This document shows positions 28,138-36,658 of a stretch of DNA of 45,272 nt, piece after piece. The notes beneath the pieces were generated by a model. It saw only the letters and a program-made list of their open reading frames with translations, had not been told where the DNA came from and made no database searches. Made by a program: the position numbers and the translations under genes. This stretch comes from Verrucomicrobiales bacterium. Its GTDB lineage: Bacteria; Verrucomicrobiota; Verrucomicrobiia; Limisphaerales; JAYPXF01. Within the stretch, counting starts at the first letter, position 1. The number at the start of each line of letters is the position of its first letter. The stretch lies in NCBI GenBank assembly GCA_002715965.1, contig PBAL01000090.1, positions 1-45,272 of the forward strand, given 5' to 3'.

Positions 28138-29562
28138 TTATGCCGGAATGGGCATGATTTCGGGAATCGGTTTCCCGAAGGGCAGGATCGGCATGGGACG
28201 ATTCTGCAGATCGTAGAGGATCGTCTGGTGGTCAATTCCAAGGTGGGTGTAGACAGAAGCCCAGAGGTCATTGGGAGTCAGCACACGTTCCACGGGATGT
28301 TCGCCCTTGCTGTTGGTCGCGCCGATGACCTGTCCCGTGCGCATGCCACCGCCAGACACCAAGACGGACATCGCCTGCGGCCAATGATCTCGGCCCGGCT
28401 GCATGACGCCAGTTTGCGTGCCGCGTCGTACCGTGAGCTTTGGCGTTCGGCCAAATTCACCAGTGGCAACGAGCAGTACTTTCTTGTCGAGACCGCGAGC
28501 GTAGAGGTCCTCGATCAATGCGGTAAGCGCCTGGTCGTAATACGGGAGCCGCCAACGGCAGTCGTCAAAGATGTGCGCGTTGACCGCATGGGAATCCCAG
28601 TTGTAGGTGGAGTTCTTCGGACTCTTGCTGTCCGGCTTTTCCCAAACCATCGTCACGAAACGGCAACCGGCCTCGACCAATCGACGTCCCAGGATGGCGC
28701 GCTGTCCGTAGCGGTGCCAGCCGTAGCGATCGCGCAGCTTGGCCGGTTCCTTGGAAAGGTCGAATGCGTCACGGACCTTCTCGCTCATCAACATGTCCAT
28801 CGCCTGGGCATTGAACGAATCCATCGCATTCATCACCCCGCTCTTGTCCGCTCGTCGACGCAGGCGGTCCATGCCCTTGAGCATCGTGAGGCGGTCATCC
28901 AGGCGGCTTTCCATCTCCGCCTTCACGCCGATGTTGCTGACTTTGAAGTCCTTGCTGCTGGGGTCGCCCGAAATAACGAAGGGACTCGTGGACGCTCCGA
29001 GATACGCCGGACCCATCGCAAAGGTATCGATGCCGTCGCGACCGGAATCCACTTCGGCCACGCAGGTAGGCAGGTCGCTTTTGCCCTGCGAAAGCATGCG
29101 CTTCACGATCGAGGTGACCGAGGGAGCGTCATTGACGGTGCCGGTGGGGGTGGCGGGAATGCGCCCGGTCATCACACGTTTATGACCGCCACCATGGTCG
29201 GCGAAGCTGTGGTGAATGGATCGGATGAGGGTGTATTTGTCTGCAATCCTGGCGTGCATCGGCAGAAGTTCGCAGACCTCGATGCCGGGGACGTTTGTCT
29301 TGATCGGCCGAAAATCACCGCGGTATTCCGACGGTGCCTCGGGCTTCATGTCATAGGTCTCCATGTGCGGAGGCCCGCCCGGGAGCCAGACAAAAATCAC
29401 GGAAGTATCCTTGTCTACAAGCTTGCCGACCTCCTTGGCAGCCGCCTCGTATCGAAGGACATCGCTCAGTCCCAGTCCAAGCATGCTCACGCCACCCACC
29501 TCAAGGAAGCTGCGTCGCGACACCGGCCCGGCACAATGCGATGATTTCTGATCGGAGATCAT
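28138..29562 (-). CDS. DUF1501 protein with Tat signal
   Basis: I place the start at 29562 (MISDQKSSHC), which leaves a twin-arginine signal PVSRRSFLEVGGVSMLGLGL; the frame extends to 29664 without better evidence. The 474-residue product shows DUF1501 landmarks. These are FVWLPGGPPHMETYDMKPEA, RSIHHSFADHGGGHKRVMTG, ATGEFGRTPK and GRDHWPQAMSVLVSGGG, which together form a metal-dependent, sulfatase/phosphatase-like fold. Such genes usually sit next to a DUF1549/DUF1553 cytochrome-c gene in Planctomycetes and Verrucomicrobia; none is here, so this copy is solitary. Its biochemical role is not known. It is divergent from the nucleotidyltransferase gene. Confidence 0.92.
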   Translation of the reverse strand: MISDQKSSHCAGPVSRRSFLEVGGVSMLGLGLSDVLRYEAAAKEVGKLVDKDTSVIFVWLPGGPPHMETYDMKPEAPSEYRGDFRPIKTNVPGIEVCELLPMHARIADKYTLIRSIHHSFADHGGGHKRVMTGRIPATPTGTVNDAPSVTSIVKRMLSQGKSDLPTCVAEVDSGRDGIDTFAMGPAYLGASTSPFVISGDPSSKDFKVSNIGVKAEMESRLDDRLTMLKGMDRLRRRADKSGVMNAMDSFNAQAMDMLMSEKVRDAFDLSKEPAKLRDRYGWHRYGQRAILGRRLVEAGCRFVTMVWEKPDSKSPKNSTYNWDSHAVNAHIFDDCRWRLPYYDQALTALIEDLYARGLDKKVLLVATGEFGRTPKLTVRRGTQTGVMQPGRDHWPQAMSVLVSGGGMRTGQVIGATNSKGEHPVERVLTPNDLWASVYTHLGIDHQTILYDLQNRPMPILPFGKPIPEIMPIPA

Positions 29563-29725
29563 GGTTGGTGAAATTAAGCCACAGGAGCTGTGGTCTTGCA
29601 TACGAATTTCTCGGAGTGTCGGCGAATGTGAGCTGCGGGTTGCCAGCATCGTCACTCCGCCCATTCACGAATCCCGTGGACACCCAAGGGACACCCGCTT
29701 AGAAGTCCCCAGCACAATTTCCAAG

Positions 29726-30469
29726 ATGAAAGCAGTCATACTCGCAGCGGGCAAAGGCACTCGGATGAAGGACCTGACCAAGGAGACCCCTAAACCGATG
29801 TTGCCGGTCCAAGGCAAGCCCATCCTGCAACACATCGTTGAAGGTCTGGTCAACGTGGGCATCAAGGATGTTTGCATCATCGTCGGCTGGCGTGCGGATG
29901 TGATCAAAGAACATTTCGGAGATGGCTCTGCGTTCGGCGCGAGCATGGTTTACGTGACGCAGGAAGTTCAGGACGGCACGGGCAAGGCGCCCGAACTGGC
30001 GAAGGAGTTCGTCGGTGATGATCCGTTTCTGCTGACCTATGGCGACATCCTGGTGAAGGCTGAAACATACGGAGATATGCTGAAGCGATTTGAGGAAGGA
30101 GATTTCGGCGGACTGGTCACAGTCACCAAGGGCGAAGACGTGACCAAGGGTGGCATTCTGATTTTCGACGACGCATTCAATCTGAAATGCCTGGTGGAAA
30201 AACCTAGCCCCGAGGAGGTTGAAGAATTGAAACAGAAGGGACTGCTCAAGGACGGCGACCCGGCCTGGTACAACGCGGGCATCTACCTCTATAAACCGGT
30301 CTTGTTTGAATTCACCGCGAAGCTCGAAAAGTCTCGGCGAGGTGAATACGAACTGACGGACGCGATCACCGCGCTCGTTGAGAACGATCATGCCGTTGCC
30401 GGGCTTGAGATCGCGGGCCGCTGGGTGGATGTGCGTGATCCGGAAGTTCTGGCGAGTCTTCAGGACTGA
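29726..30469 (+). CDS. Sugar-phosphate nucleotidyltransferase
   Basis: The ATG at 29726 begins exactly at the conserved MKAVILAAGKGTRMKDLT, the nucleotide-binding loop of RmlA/GlmU-type transferases, followed by TPKPMLPVQGKPI. The 247-residue product has the metal and sugar site segment FLLTYGDILV, the CLVEKPSPEEV block and YNAGIYLYKP. It lacks the left-handed beta-helix acyltransferase domain of GlmU, so it only transfers a nucleotide to a sugar-1-phosphate. Such enzymes feed cell-wall or extracellular polysaccharide synthesis in the cytoplasm. The exact sugar and nucleotide are not predictable. It converges on the kinase gene with 23 bp between. Confidence 0.88.
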   Translation: MKAVILAAGKGTRMKDLTKETPKPMLPVQGKPILQHIVEGLVNVGIKDVCIIVGWRADVIKEHFGDGSAFGASMVYVTQEVQDGTGKAPELAKEFVGDDPFLLTYGDILVKAETYGDMLKRFEEGDFGGLVTVTKGEDVTKGGILIFDDAFNLKCLVEKPSPEEVEELKQKGLLKDGDPAWYNAGIYLYKPVLFEFTAKLEKSRRGEYELTDAITALVENDHAVAGLEIAGRWVDVRDPEVLASLQD

Positions 30470-30492
30470 ACCCCCGTCTGCGACGGCGCGAC

Positions 30493-32148
30493 CTACTTTT
30501 CGACCGTCAGATCTGCCTTCAACTTCAATGACTCCGAGTGTTCCGGATCGGCGGCAAGAGCTTTGTTGAGATACTTCTGCGCGTTGCTGATCTGATTTCG
30601 GCGAACGGCAATCGTTGCCCAGGCATAGTGACCCCAGGCGCTGCTGGCATCGATCTTCACGGCCGCGTCCGCGTGCATGATGGCATCGGCCAGGCGCCCC
30701 TCGGCTTCGGCGAGGATGGACATGCGCGCCAATTCCTGCGCTGCACCCGCCAGGTTAGTCTGGGCAACATTCAGTTGGGATTGGAGGCTGGATTTCTCAT
30801 GCTGCAATGAAATCGCCTTGGCGTCAGCGTCCTTGGCCAGGTTCTTTGCGCGCGTGTTGGCCTGCTTCATGCCGACCAGGCCCGCACTGACAACCACGAG
30901 CAGAATCGTCAAGACGGCGAGCATCGCCCAGCTTGCCGCACCCATCGAAGTTTTCGACTGTTCCTCATCGTCACCGGAGGACTGACGCTGAATCATTGCG
31001 GCACTCTCGACGTGGTAATTGATCTCCCGCTCGAGCTCGCGAACGGTCTGATAACGCCGGTCCTGTTCCCGCGCCATGGTCTTCATACAGATCTTGGAAA
31101 GCTCAGCCGGGATCTTGCGCAAGGGTGTGCGTTCGTCGGGCGGTGGAAAATCTCCGTCGGCGACCTGTTGCAGGACGATCTTGAGTTCGCTTCCTTCGAT
31201 CGGACGCTTGAAGGTGAGAATCTCGTAAAGAATTGCTCCCAGCGAATAGATGTCGGATCGATGATCGACCAGGTTGGTCGTGCCCAAGGCCTGCTCGGGA
31301 GCCATATAGACGGGCGTGCCCTGAATCTCGCCAAACTTGGTGTCGATCACCCGCGACTGAGAACGGACCGAACGAACGGAATCGATGCCGATCACGCCCT
31401 CCTCTTCTTCGGCTTCATCCGGCAGAGCTGATTTCTCGATCGTTCCCACGTTGACCTGGGTTGGCTGCTTCGTCTGGATCTGACTGCCCTTGCCTCCGGT
31501 GATCTTGGCCAGGCCCCAATCCATGACCAGCACTTCGCCGAAATCCCCGACCATGATGTTCGACGGCTTCAGATCGCGATGAATCACTCCCTTGGCATGG
31601 GCAAAGGCAATCGCGTCGCAGATCTTGAGAAACATGTTCAGGAACTGCGTCAACGAATTGGCGCGCTGCCCGGTCTTGTTTTCCCAGATCAATTCGTCGA
31701 GCGAACGCCCTTTCACCAGCTTCATGGTGAAGTAAAGGTTGCCCTCCTCGTCCTGGCCTAGTTCGTGGATCGGGACGATGTTCGGATGCTCCAGTTGGCC
31801 GGTGATCTGGGCCTCTTCAAGAAATCGGACCCGGTCTTTTTCCTCGGTGATCTTGTCCGAGCGGACGACCTTCATCGCCACGTAGCGGCCGATCGTGGTG
31901 TCCTCGCAGCGAACGACCGTGCCCATGCCACCTTTGCCCACCTGGCCGTAGGAACGATATCGCTTGGCCGTGCCTTTGGTCTCATCAAGCGTCTCGTTGA
32001 TGTGGGTGAAAGCCGTGTCCGGAGTGGTCGGAATAGCAGAGCACTCACCTCCGCAGTTGGGGCAGGGAATTTGCCGCTGGGCGAAGGATTCTTCGACGGG
32101 AAAGACCATCCCGCATTCTTCGTTTACGCATTGCAAACGGACTTCCAT
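30493..32148 (-). CDS. Membrane Ser/Thr protein kinase with zinc-ribbon head and TPR-like tail
   Basis: The 551-residue protein starts with a small Cys cluster (Cys7, Cys12, Cys29, Cys32) like a zinc ribbon. The kinase domain runs about 65-380: GKGGMG loop, Lys93 in VAMKVV, catalytic HRDLKPSN with Asp192, and MDWGLA with Asp210 in place of DFG. A long, partly acidic insert lies between DWG and MAPE (282). A single membrane helix at about 405-427 (AMLAVLTILLVVVSAGLVG) is followed by coiled coil and two TPR-like units to the end. It likely phosphorylates proteins in the cytoplasm, with the C-terminal part outside sensing a signal. Substrates are unknown. It is divergent from the metalloprotease gene, with only 23 bp between. 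Confidence 0.9.
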   Translation of the reverse strand: MEVRLQCVNEECGMVFPVEESFAQRQIPCPNCGGECSAIPTTPDTAFTHINETLDETKGTAKRYRSYGQVGKGGMGTVVRCEDTTIGRYVAMKVVRSDKITEEKDRVRFLEEAQITGQLEHPNIVPIHELGQDEEGNLYFTMKLVKGRSLDELIWENKTGQRANSLTQFLNMFLKICDAIAFAHAKGVIHRDLKPSNIMVGDFGEVLVMDWGLAKITGGKGSQIQTKQPTQVNVGTIEKSALPDEAEEEEGVIGIDSVRSVRSQSRVIDTKFGEIQGTPVYMAPEQALGTTNLVDHRSDIYSLGAILYEILTFKRPIEGSELKIVLQQVADGDFPPPDERTPLRKIPAELSKICMKTMAREQDRRYQTVRELEREINYHVESAAMIQRQSSGDDEEQSKTSMGAASWAMLAVLTILLVVVSAGLVGMKQANTRAKNLAKDADAKAISLQHEKSSLQSQLNVAQTNLAGAAQELARMSILAEAEGRLADAIMHADAAVKIDASSAWGHYAWATIAVRRNQISNAQKYLNKALAADPEHSESLKLKADLTVEK

Positions 32149-32171
32149 CTGATGGCGAAAGTCATTATGGG

Positions 32172-34070
32172 ATGCGGTCAGTGATCTACCAGAAAATACG
32201 TATGCGGATTAGTCATGGTGGTGGACACCGCTTTGGCTATGGCGAAATATGCGCGAACCACCGGCCCGGTCAACACCGGTGCCTTCTCGCGTTATGCATC
32301 GGCCTCCTGACGGCGTTCCCGCAATCAGTGCAATCCAACGAGACCGGAAGGCGCATTGCCTCACGGATTGCGAACTTCCATATGGGTGCGGACCCCAACG
32401 GCGCCAAGCTTCGTCTGGTTTACTTTCATCCGAACGACCAGCCACCACAGAAGGGTTACCGGGAACGCATCTCGCGAATCATGTTCGATATTCGCGATTT
32501 CCTCTTCGAGGGAATGGAACGACACGGACTCGGCCGGCGAGAGCTGCCTTTGGAACTGGATGGGGAGCAGGTGAAGCTGCACGTCGTTGAAGGCAAGGGC
32601 GGACTGGACAGCTACAACTACGATGTTCGCTATGGCGCGATGATCCGGGAGGAATTGGTCCGGGCGTTGAAGGGTAAGGTTGATTTCGAACGGGAGTTCG
32701 TCCTGGTGTTCGGCGGACTGGCGCGGAAGTTGGGAGAGTTGGAATACGAGTTTCGTTCGCCCTATTACGGTTTCGGAATCGCCAATCAGAAACTGGGTCT
32801 TTGTTTCGCGGCGGATTGCGAGCTGCTTGATCCGAAGTACTTCACTGATGAAGAACGCGACATTGTCTACATTGAACACTCGGGCCGATTCGAACGGACG
32901 CTGGGCGCATTCAACTGCCTGTACATCGGCGGAATCGCGCACGAACTCGGGCACGGTCTGTCCCTTCCGCACAACGGGCAAACCGCGCGGCAATGGAACC
33001 GGCTGGGCGTGGCGCTCATGGGGGGCGGCAACTATACGTACCGACGGGACCTGATAGGCGAACGCGGGTCATTTCTCACGTTCGCTTCCGCACTTCGGCT
33101 GGCCGCTCATCCTCTGTTCACCCAAAGCGATCGCCAACGTTTCGGCGACCCGAAGGCCACGTTCAATGACCTCCGATTTAGTTCCGAAAAGAATCTGCTT
33201 CGAGTGACCGGACGGGTAAGTGGAAGTCCTGAGGTGGTCGCGGTCATAGCCTACACCGATCCGGTGGGCGGTGAGGATTACGACGCGCATAGCTGGGTCT
33301 CCGAGATCAAGGAAGGCCGCTTCGAGTTCGCGGCTGGATTCCATCGCCGAAAGAAACATGTGCTGCGGTTGACCGCCTTGCATGCCAATGGCGCCACCCG
33401 GACAATACGGATTTTCTACGATGTCGTGGAAGGCATTCCCGATGCTGGGACTTTGAACGGATCGTGGACGGTGTCACAGGCCGAAGCACTGTACATGGCG
33501 GGGAATCGGAAGGATGCGGCTGGCGCGGCAAGGGCTGCGCTTGAACTGGAACTTTCCGATACACCGAGGCGACGTTTGGAACATCTCATCCGGCTCGCGT
33601 CCCCGCCCCGGCCCCTGCTTCTCTCAAAGGTGAGCGCGGATTCCGTTTCGCTATCAGACGTGGAATGGGCAAGCGCAGAGGTGGGCTGGGCCAAACCGGC
33701 GAGGAACCAGTATTTTTCCGGCCGGGGAGTGCGTGATGGTGTTTGCCTGATGGTTGGCGGCAAATTCCATGCGAAGGGACTCTACGCCCACGCAGCGTCC
33801 CGTTATGTGTTCGATCTCGCGGGCAACTGGAAACAATTCACCGCAACCGCCGGTCTTCAGCAAGGCGTGGTGCAAAGGGGCTCCGGGGTCTTCACAATAA
33901 TCGGTGACGGAAAGACACTCCACAAGTCCCAGCGACTCCGGCTGACCCAGACCGAAGAGATCGATGTCTCGGTGGAGGGAATCAAGCGACTGGAACTCGT
34001 GGTTGAATCCGGCAAGGCCGACAACTTCAATTGCTGGACGGTCTGGGGGTCGCCAATTCTCTCCCGCTGA
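32172..34070 (+). CDS. Secreted metzincin-like metalloprotease with NPCBM carbohydrate-binding domain
   Basis: The 632-residue product has an N-terminal hydrophobic stretch (CLLALCIGLLTAF, residues 38-50) after an unusually long basic lead, so the true start may be inside the frame. The motif HELGHGLSLPH (His257, Glu258, His261, His267) is an HExxHxxGxxH-like zinc site with Pro at the usual Gly position. A Met at 283 (VALMGGG) could be the Met-turn of metzincins. Residues about 340-430 form a beta-sandwich. The last 105 or so (AKGLYAHAASRYVFDLAGNW to NCWTVWGSPIL) match the NPCBM module, which binds galactose-like sugars. Together this suggests a secreted protease acting on glycosylated or polysaccharide-bound protein. 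Confidence 0.78.
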   Translation: MRSVIYQKIRMRISHGGGHRFGYGEICANHRPGQHRCLLALCIGLLTAFPQSVQSNETGRRIASRIANFHMGADPNGAKLRLVYFHPNDQPPQKGYRERISRIMFDIRDFLFEGMERHGLGRRELPLELDGEQVKLHVVEGKGGLDSYNYDVRYGAMIREELVRALKGKVDFEREFVLVFGGLARKLGELEYEFRSPYYGFGIANQKLGLCFAADCELLDPKYFTDEERDIVYIEHSGRFERTLGAFNCLYIGGIAHELGHGLSLPHNGQTARQWNRLGVALMGGGNYTYRRDLIGERGSFLTFASALRLAAHPLFTQSDRQRFGDPKATFNDLRFSSEKNLLRVTGRVSGSPEVVAVIAYTDPVGGEDYDAHSWVSEIKEGRFEFAAGFHRRKKHVLRLTALHANGATRTIRIFYDVVEGIPDAGTLNGSWTVSQAEALYMAGNRKDAAGAARAALELELSDTPRRRLEHLIRLASPPRPLLLSKVSADSVSLSDVEWASAEVGWAKPARNQYFSGRGVRDGVCLMVGGKFHAKGLYAHAASRYVFDLAGNWKQFTATAGLQQGVVQRGSGVFTIIGDGKTLHKSQRLRLTQTEEIDVSVEGIKRLELVVESGKADNFNCWTVWGSPILSR

Positions 34071-34526
34071 CGAACTCAGGCAATCGCCGGGACAGCGGCC
34101 CCGTCCCAAGTTCCGGATCGCATTTCGTGTCAGGTTTGCCATTTTCACCGTTGCACACCATCGAAACTCCCGTTGAGTCAATAAGCGTGACTTTGCTGCA
34201 GTGGAGGCAGGCCACCTTGATAAAAACGCCGTGTCAGACACGCGCTGGGAAGGGGTCCAATCCGACTTGTCCGCTTCCATCCAATCCCGTTCGCCTTGGT
34301 TCGGCCCGCCGCGCCGACAAAAATCATAAGTGTGACGACGAGAAAACACACCGCGCCCGCAAGCACCAGTGCCTCCACATAAAAGCTATCCCCGCTCACT
34401 GCCACAGAACTGGTGGGGGATAGATAGGGATCACTGACTTGGCAAGCGTATCCGCGCAGGTCTCGCACGGCCGCACGGCTAATAATCGCTTGGATTCGAA
34501 ATTCGGATCGGTAACGTTCGCGCTTC
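34071..34526 (+). other. Intergenic stretch of about 455 bp before lgt
   Basis: I see no certain gene. On the minus strand a candidate small membrane protein lies at 34178-34405 (listed separately). A second minus-strand frame reading ACLHCSKVTLIDSTG sits at 34027-34215, and the two may be shifted pieces of one decayed gene. A short GC-rich hairpin (GGGAC at 34089-34093, GTCCC at 34103-34107) follows the protease stop codon but has no T tract. Confidence 0.35.
34178..34405 (-). CDS. Possible small single-pass membrane protein
   Basis: From a GTG at 34405 the product is 75 residues with one strong membrane helix (ALVLAGAVCFLVVTLMIFVG) followed by a basic tail. There is no clear ribosome binding site. 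In the next frame downstream on the same strand is a peptide with a CLHC pair that reads like a continuation, so a frameshifted gene is possible. I do not recognise a family. The hydrophobic stretch is the only support, so this is a weak call. Confidence 0.25.
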   Translation of the reverse strand: MAVSGDSFYVEALVLAGAVCFLVVTLMIFVGAAGRTKANGIGWKRTSRIGPLPSACLTRRFYQGGLPPLQQSHAY

Positions 34527-35300
34527 GTGCAAAAGGTCGCAGTCAGCATCGGAAACTTCGAGATCCACTGGTATGGCATGTTCGTGGCTGCGGGATTCCT
34601 CGCCGGAGTGTGGACGGCCGGCCAACGCGGAGCAAAAAACGGCTTGGATGCAGAGACCATCACCGACCTTGCCTTGTGGATCTTTGGAGGGGCGTTTGTC
34701 GGCGCGCGCATCCTCTACATCTTGATGTTCTGGGATGAGGAGTTTTCCGGGGAACCCTTCACGAAGCTGTTCGCACTGCGAAGCGGGTTTGTGTTCAACG
34801 GCGGATTGATCGGGGCGACGGTCACCGGAATCGCCTACAGCATCTGGAAGAAGCTCCCCACCTGGAAGCTGGCAGATGCGATAGCACCCAGCGTGGCGCT
34901 GGGGCATGCACTGGGCAGGCTCGGTTGTCTGATGACCGGATGTTGCTGGGGGCGGAGCTGCGAACTACCCTGGGCGGTGAAGTTTCCGGTGGGCCACCCG
35001 ACCTATCCGACGCTCGTGCATCCGGTGCAGGTTTATGAGGCGGTGCTGAATTTTTCCCTCTACCTCGCCTTGGCGTGGCTTTACCAGCGCAAGAGATTTG
35101 ATGGCCAGGTGTTCGCTCTTTATCTCCTTGGCTACGGAATCATCCGTGCGATTGCAGAGTTGTTCCGTGGCGATTATCCGGACTCACAGATGACCGGATG
35201 GATTACGCCGGCGCATTGGATCAGCCTGCTGCTGCTCGTTGCGGGCACGTTGCTGTTCCTGTGGCGACAATCGGCCGGCACGCGCACGCGAGCCGCTTGA
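34527..35300 (+). CDS. lgt: Prolipoprotein diacylglyceryl transferase
   Basis: The 257-residue protein starts at a GTG at 34527 and has about seven membrane helices. The Lgt signature is seen in IGNFEIHWYGMFVAAGFLAG, VFNGGLIGATVTG, HALGRLGCLMTGCCWGR and HPVQVYEAVLNF, with ELFRGDYPDSQM near the end. It moves a diacylglyceryl group from phosphatidylglycerol to the lipobox Cys of prelipoproteins at the inner membrane, the first step of lipoprotein maturation. Several lipoproteins in this window would be its clients. The NusG-like gene follows after 33 bp, suggesting co-transcription. Confidence 0.92.
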   Translation: MQKVAVSIGNFEIHWYGMFVAAGFLAGVWTAGQRGAKNGLDAETITDLALWIFGGAFVGARILYILMFWDEEFSGEPFTKLFALRSGFVFNGGLIGATVTGIAYSIWKKLPTWKLADAIAPSVALGHALGRLGCLMTGCCWGRSCELPWAVKFPVGHPTYPTLVHPVQVYEAVLNFSLYLALAWLYQRKRFDGQVFALYLLGYGIIRAIAELFRGDYPDSQMTGWITPAHWISLLLLVAGTLLFLWRQSAGTRTRAA

Positions 35301-35333
35301 GTATATGCTGACCTTGAACTACTGTCTCCGGCC

Positions 35334-35858
35334 GTGGAAGGACTCGACACGACACAGTGGTTTTGCCTGCGAACGCAATTGAAGCGCGAGCGCGTGGCGA
35401 CTGCGCACCTTGAGCTCATCGAGGGAGTCGATTACTTCTGCCCACAGGTACGCTTCCAGCGATTGACGCAACGGGGAAAGGTCTGGTTTACGGAAGCGAT
35501 GTTCCCCAGTTACCTGTTTGCGAAATTCAATTGGAAAGACCAGTCCCGCATCGTTCAGGCAGCCTCTGGCATCACGGGCGCAGTTCATTTCGGCGATCAA
35601 TATCTTCCCATCGCGGACCAGGTCATCACTGATATTCGCGCGCAACTGGATGAATCCGATTTGAAGGTGTTCATGGAAGTACTCGAACCAGGAGACACCG
35701 TTACCATTTCCGAAGGATCCTTCATGGGTATGGAAGCCGTGGTGAAGGTGCTGCTCCCTGCACAAGAGCGGGTGAGGTTGCTGCTGGAGTTTTTGGGGCA
35801 GCCGACGGAAACGGAAATCGCGATGAGCGAGGTCTATAAGGATACGACTTCGAGTTGA
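35334..35858 (+). CDS. NusG/RfaH-family transcription antiterminator
   Basis: The 174-residue product starts at a GTG and has an NGN domain (WFCLRTQLKRERVATAHLE, FCPQVRFQRLTQRGKVWF, EAMFPSYLFAKF). A C-terminal KOW domain follows (PGDTVTISEGSFMGMEAVV). The sequence is closer to specialised NusG paralogs such as RfaH than to housekeeping NusG, since it lacks the nearby ribosomal and secE genes expected of nusG. Such paralogs ride on RNA polymerase to prevent early termination in long operons, often for exopolysaccharides. It follows lgt by 33 bp. Its target operon is not in the window. Confidence 0.83.
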   Translation: MEGLDTTQWFCLRTQLKRERVATAHLELIEGVDYFCPQVRFQRLTQRGKVWFTEAMFPSYLFAKFNWKDQSRIVQAASGITGAVHFGDQYLPIADQVITDIRAQLDESDLKVFMEVLEPGDTVTISEGSFMGMEAVVKVLLPAQERVRLLLEFLGQPTETEIAMSEVYKDTTSS

Positions 35859-35880
35859 GTTGCGCGACGCAGGCGGCAGG

Positions 35881-36300
35881 CTAAAGCACGGTTCGGTTCC
35901 CGTCGGAATCCAGGCGCTGCCGGATCACATCCACGAGTCCATCCATGCCGAAGGGCTTGCACACATAATCCACGTCTTCCACGAAGTCGTGGGCCTTGGC
36001 CAACAGGTCGTCACTGTATCCCGTCATGAACACCACCTTGAGATTGGGGCGTTTTTTCTGGAGTTCCCGGGCGAGTTCGAAGCCGTTCTTGCCGTTGGGC
36101 ATTCGAAGGTCGGTGAGGAGCAGTTCGACGTTGGAACTGCAACCGGCCCAGGTGGATTCTGCATCAGGGGCGTCTTCAGCCTCGATCACATTGTAACCGA
36201 ATCGTTTGAGCTTTCGGGCAACAAGTTTTCGAAGGCTGCTTTCGTCGTCGACGACCAGAATGGATTCGCTGGGGCTGGCGTGTGGGTCAAGCTTCGTCAT
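35881..36300 (-). CDS. Stand-alone response regulator (receiver domain)
   Basis: The 139-residue product is a receiver domain: acidic residues Asp18 and Asp19, phospho-acceptor Asp64 in LLTDLRMP, Thr93 in FMTGYSDD and Lys115 in VCKPFG. The FMTGYSD form is typical of receivers attached to or paired with hybrid histidine kinases. There is no output domain and no kinase gene adjacent. It converges on the NusG-like gene, with 22 bp between. Confidence 0.92.
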   Translation of the reverse strand: MTKLDPHASPSESILVVDDESSLRKLVARKLKRFGYNVIEAEDAPDAESTWAGCSSNVELLLTDLRMPNGKNGFELARELQKKRPNLKVVFMTGYSDDLLAKAHDFVEDVDYVCKPFGMDGLVDVIRQRLDSDGNRTVL

Positions 36301-36385
36301 CTAGCAGGGACAGTTTTGGGGGTGATTGAGGCTCAGTGTATTCGTAGCAAGGTCTTTTGAGGCGGTCGGCTACTCTATTTGTAGT

Positions 36386-36658
36386 ATGCCAGTATACCCT
36401 ATTCCTTATGATTTCATAAGATGCACCAACTGTGGCAGTTCGCGAAATAGGGAAATGTACGGGTTTGAGTTGCAATACTGTCCCAGCACGTTGAAAAGAC
36501 CGGAATTCGCAGGAGGATTGACAAGCCCCGCTGATCCGTCACCCAATCTGGCGTGTCAATTCGAACCGTTATTCTTGCCGTTTCCCTCTCAATGGGCATT
36601 TCGATTTGGACCTCCTGCAAGCCCATGCCACTGCCTCCCGCAACTCCGAATTCGTTAA
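36386..36658 (+). CDS. Possible small Cys-containing protein
   Basis: A 90-codon frame starting MPVYPIPYDFIRCTNCG has a Cys pair reminiscent of FmdB-type zinc ribbons, and a further Cys 21 residues on. It overlaps the start of the DUF4832 gene by 106 bases and its second half is Pro-rich without a recognisable fold. Only the first 40 codons look protein-like. It may be a truncated remnant. The dyad at 36405-36420 lies inside it. Confidence 0.2.
   Translation: MPVYPIPYDFIRCTNCGSSRNREMYGFELQYCPSTLKRPEFAGGLTSPADPSPNLACQFEPLFLPFPSQWAFRFGPPASPCHCLPQLRIR
36405..36420. promoter_or_regulatory. Short perfect dyad in an AT-rich divergent spacer
   Basis: CTTATGA (36405-36411) and TCATAAG (36414-36420) form a 7-bp dyad with a two-base centre. 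It lies in the roughly 250-bp spacer between the divergent response regulator and DUF4832 genes, which looks more AT-rich than its surroundings. This fits an operator, but there is no direct evidence. Confidence 0.3.

Noticed and set aside
30474..30486. CCGTC-TGC-GACGG hairpin between convergent genes
   Set aside because: Five base pairs without an adjacent T run; may be chance.
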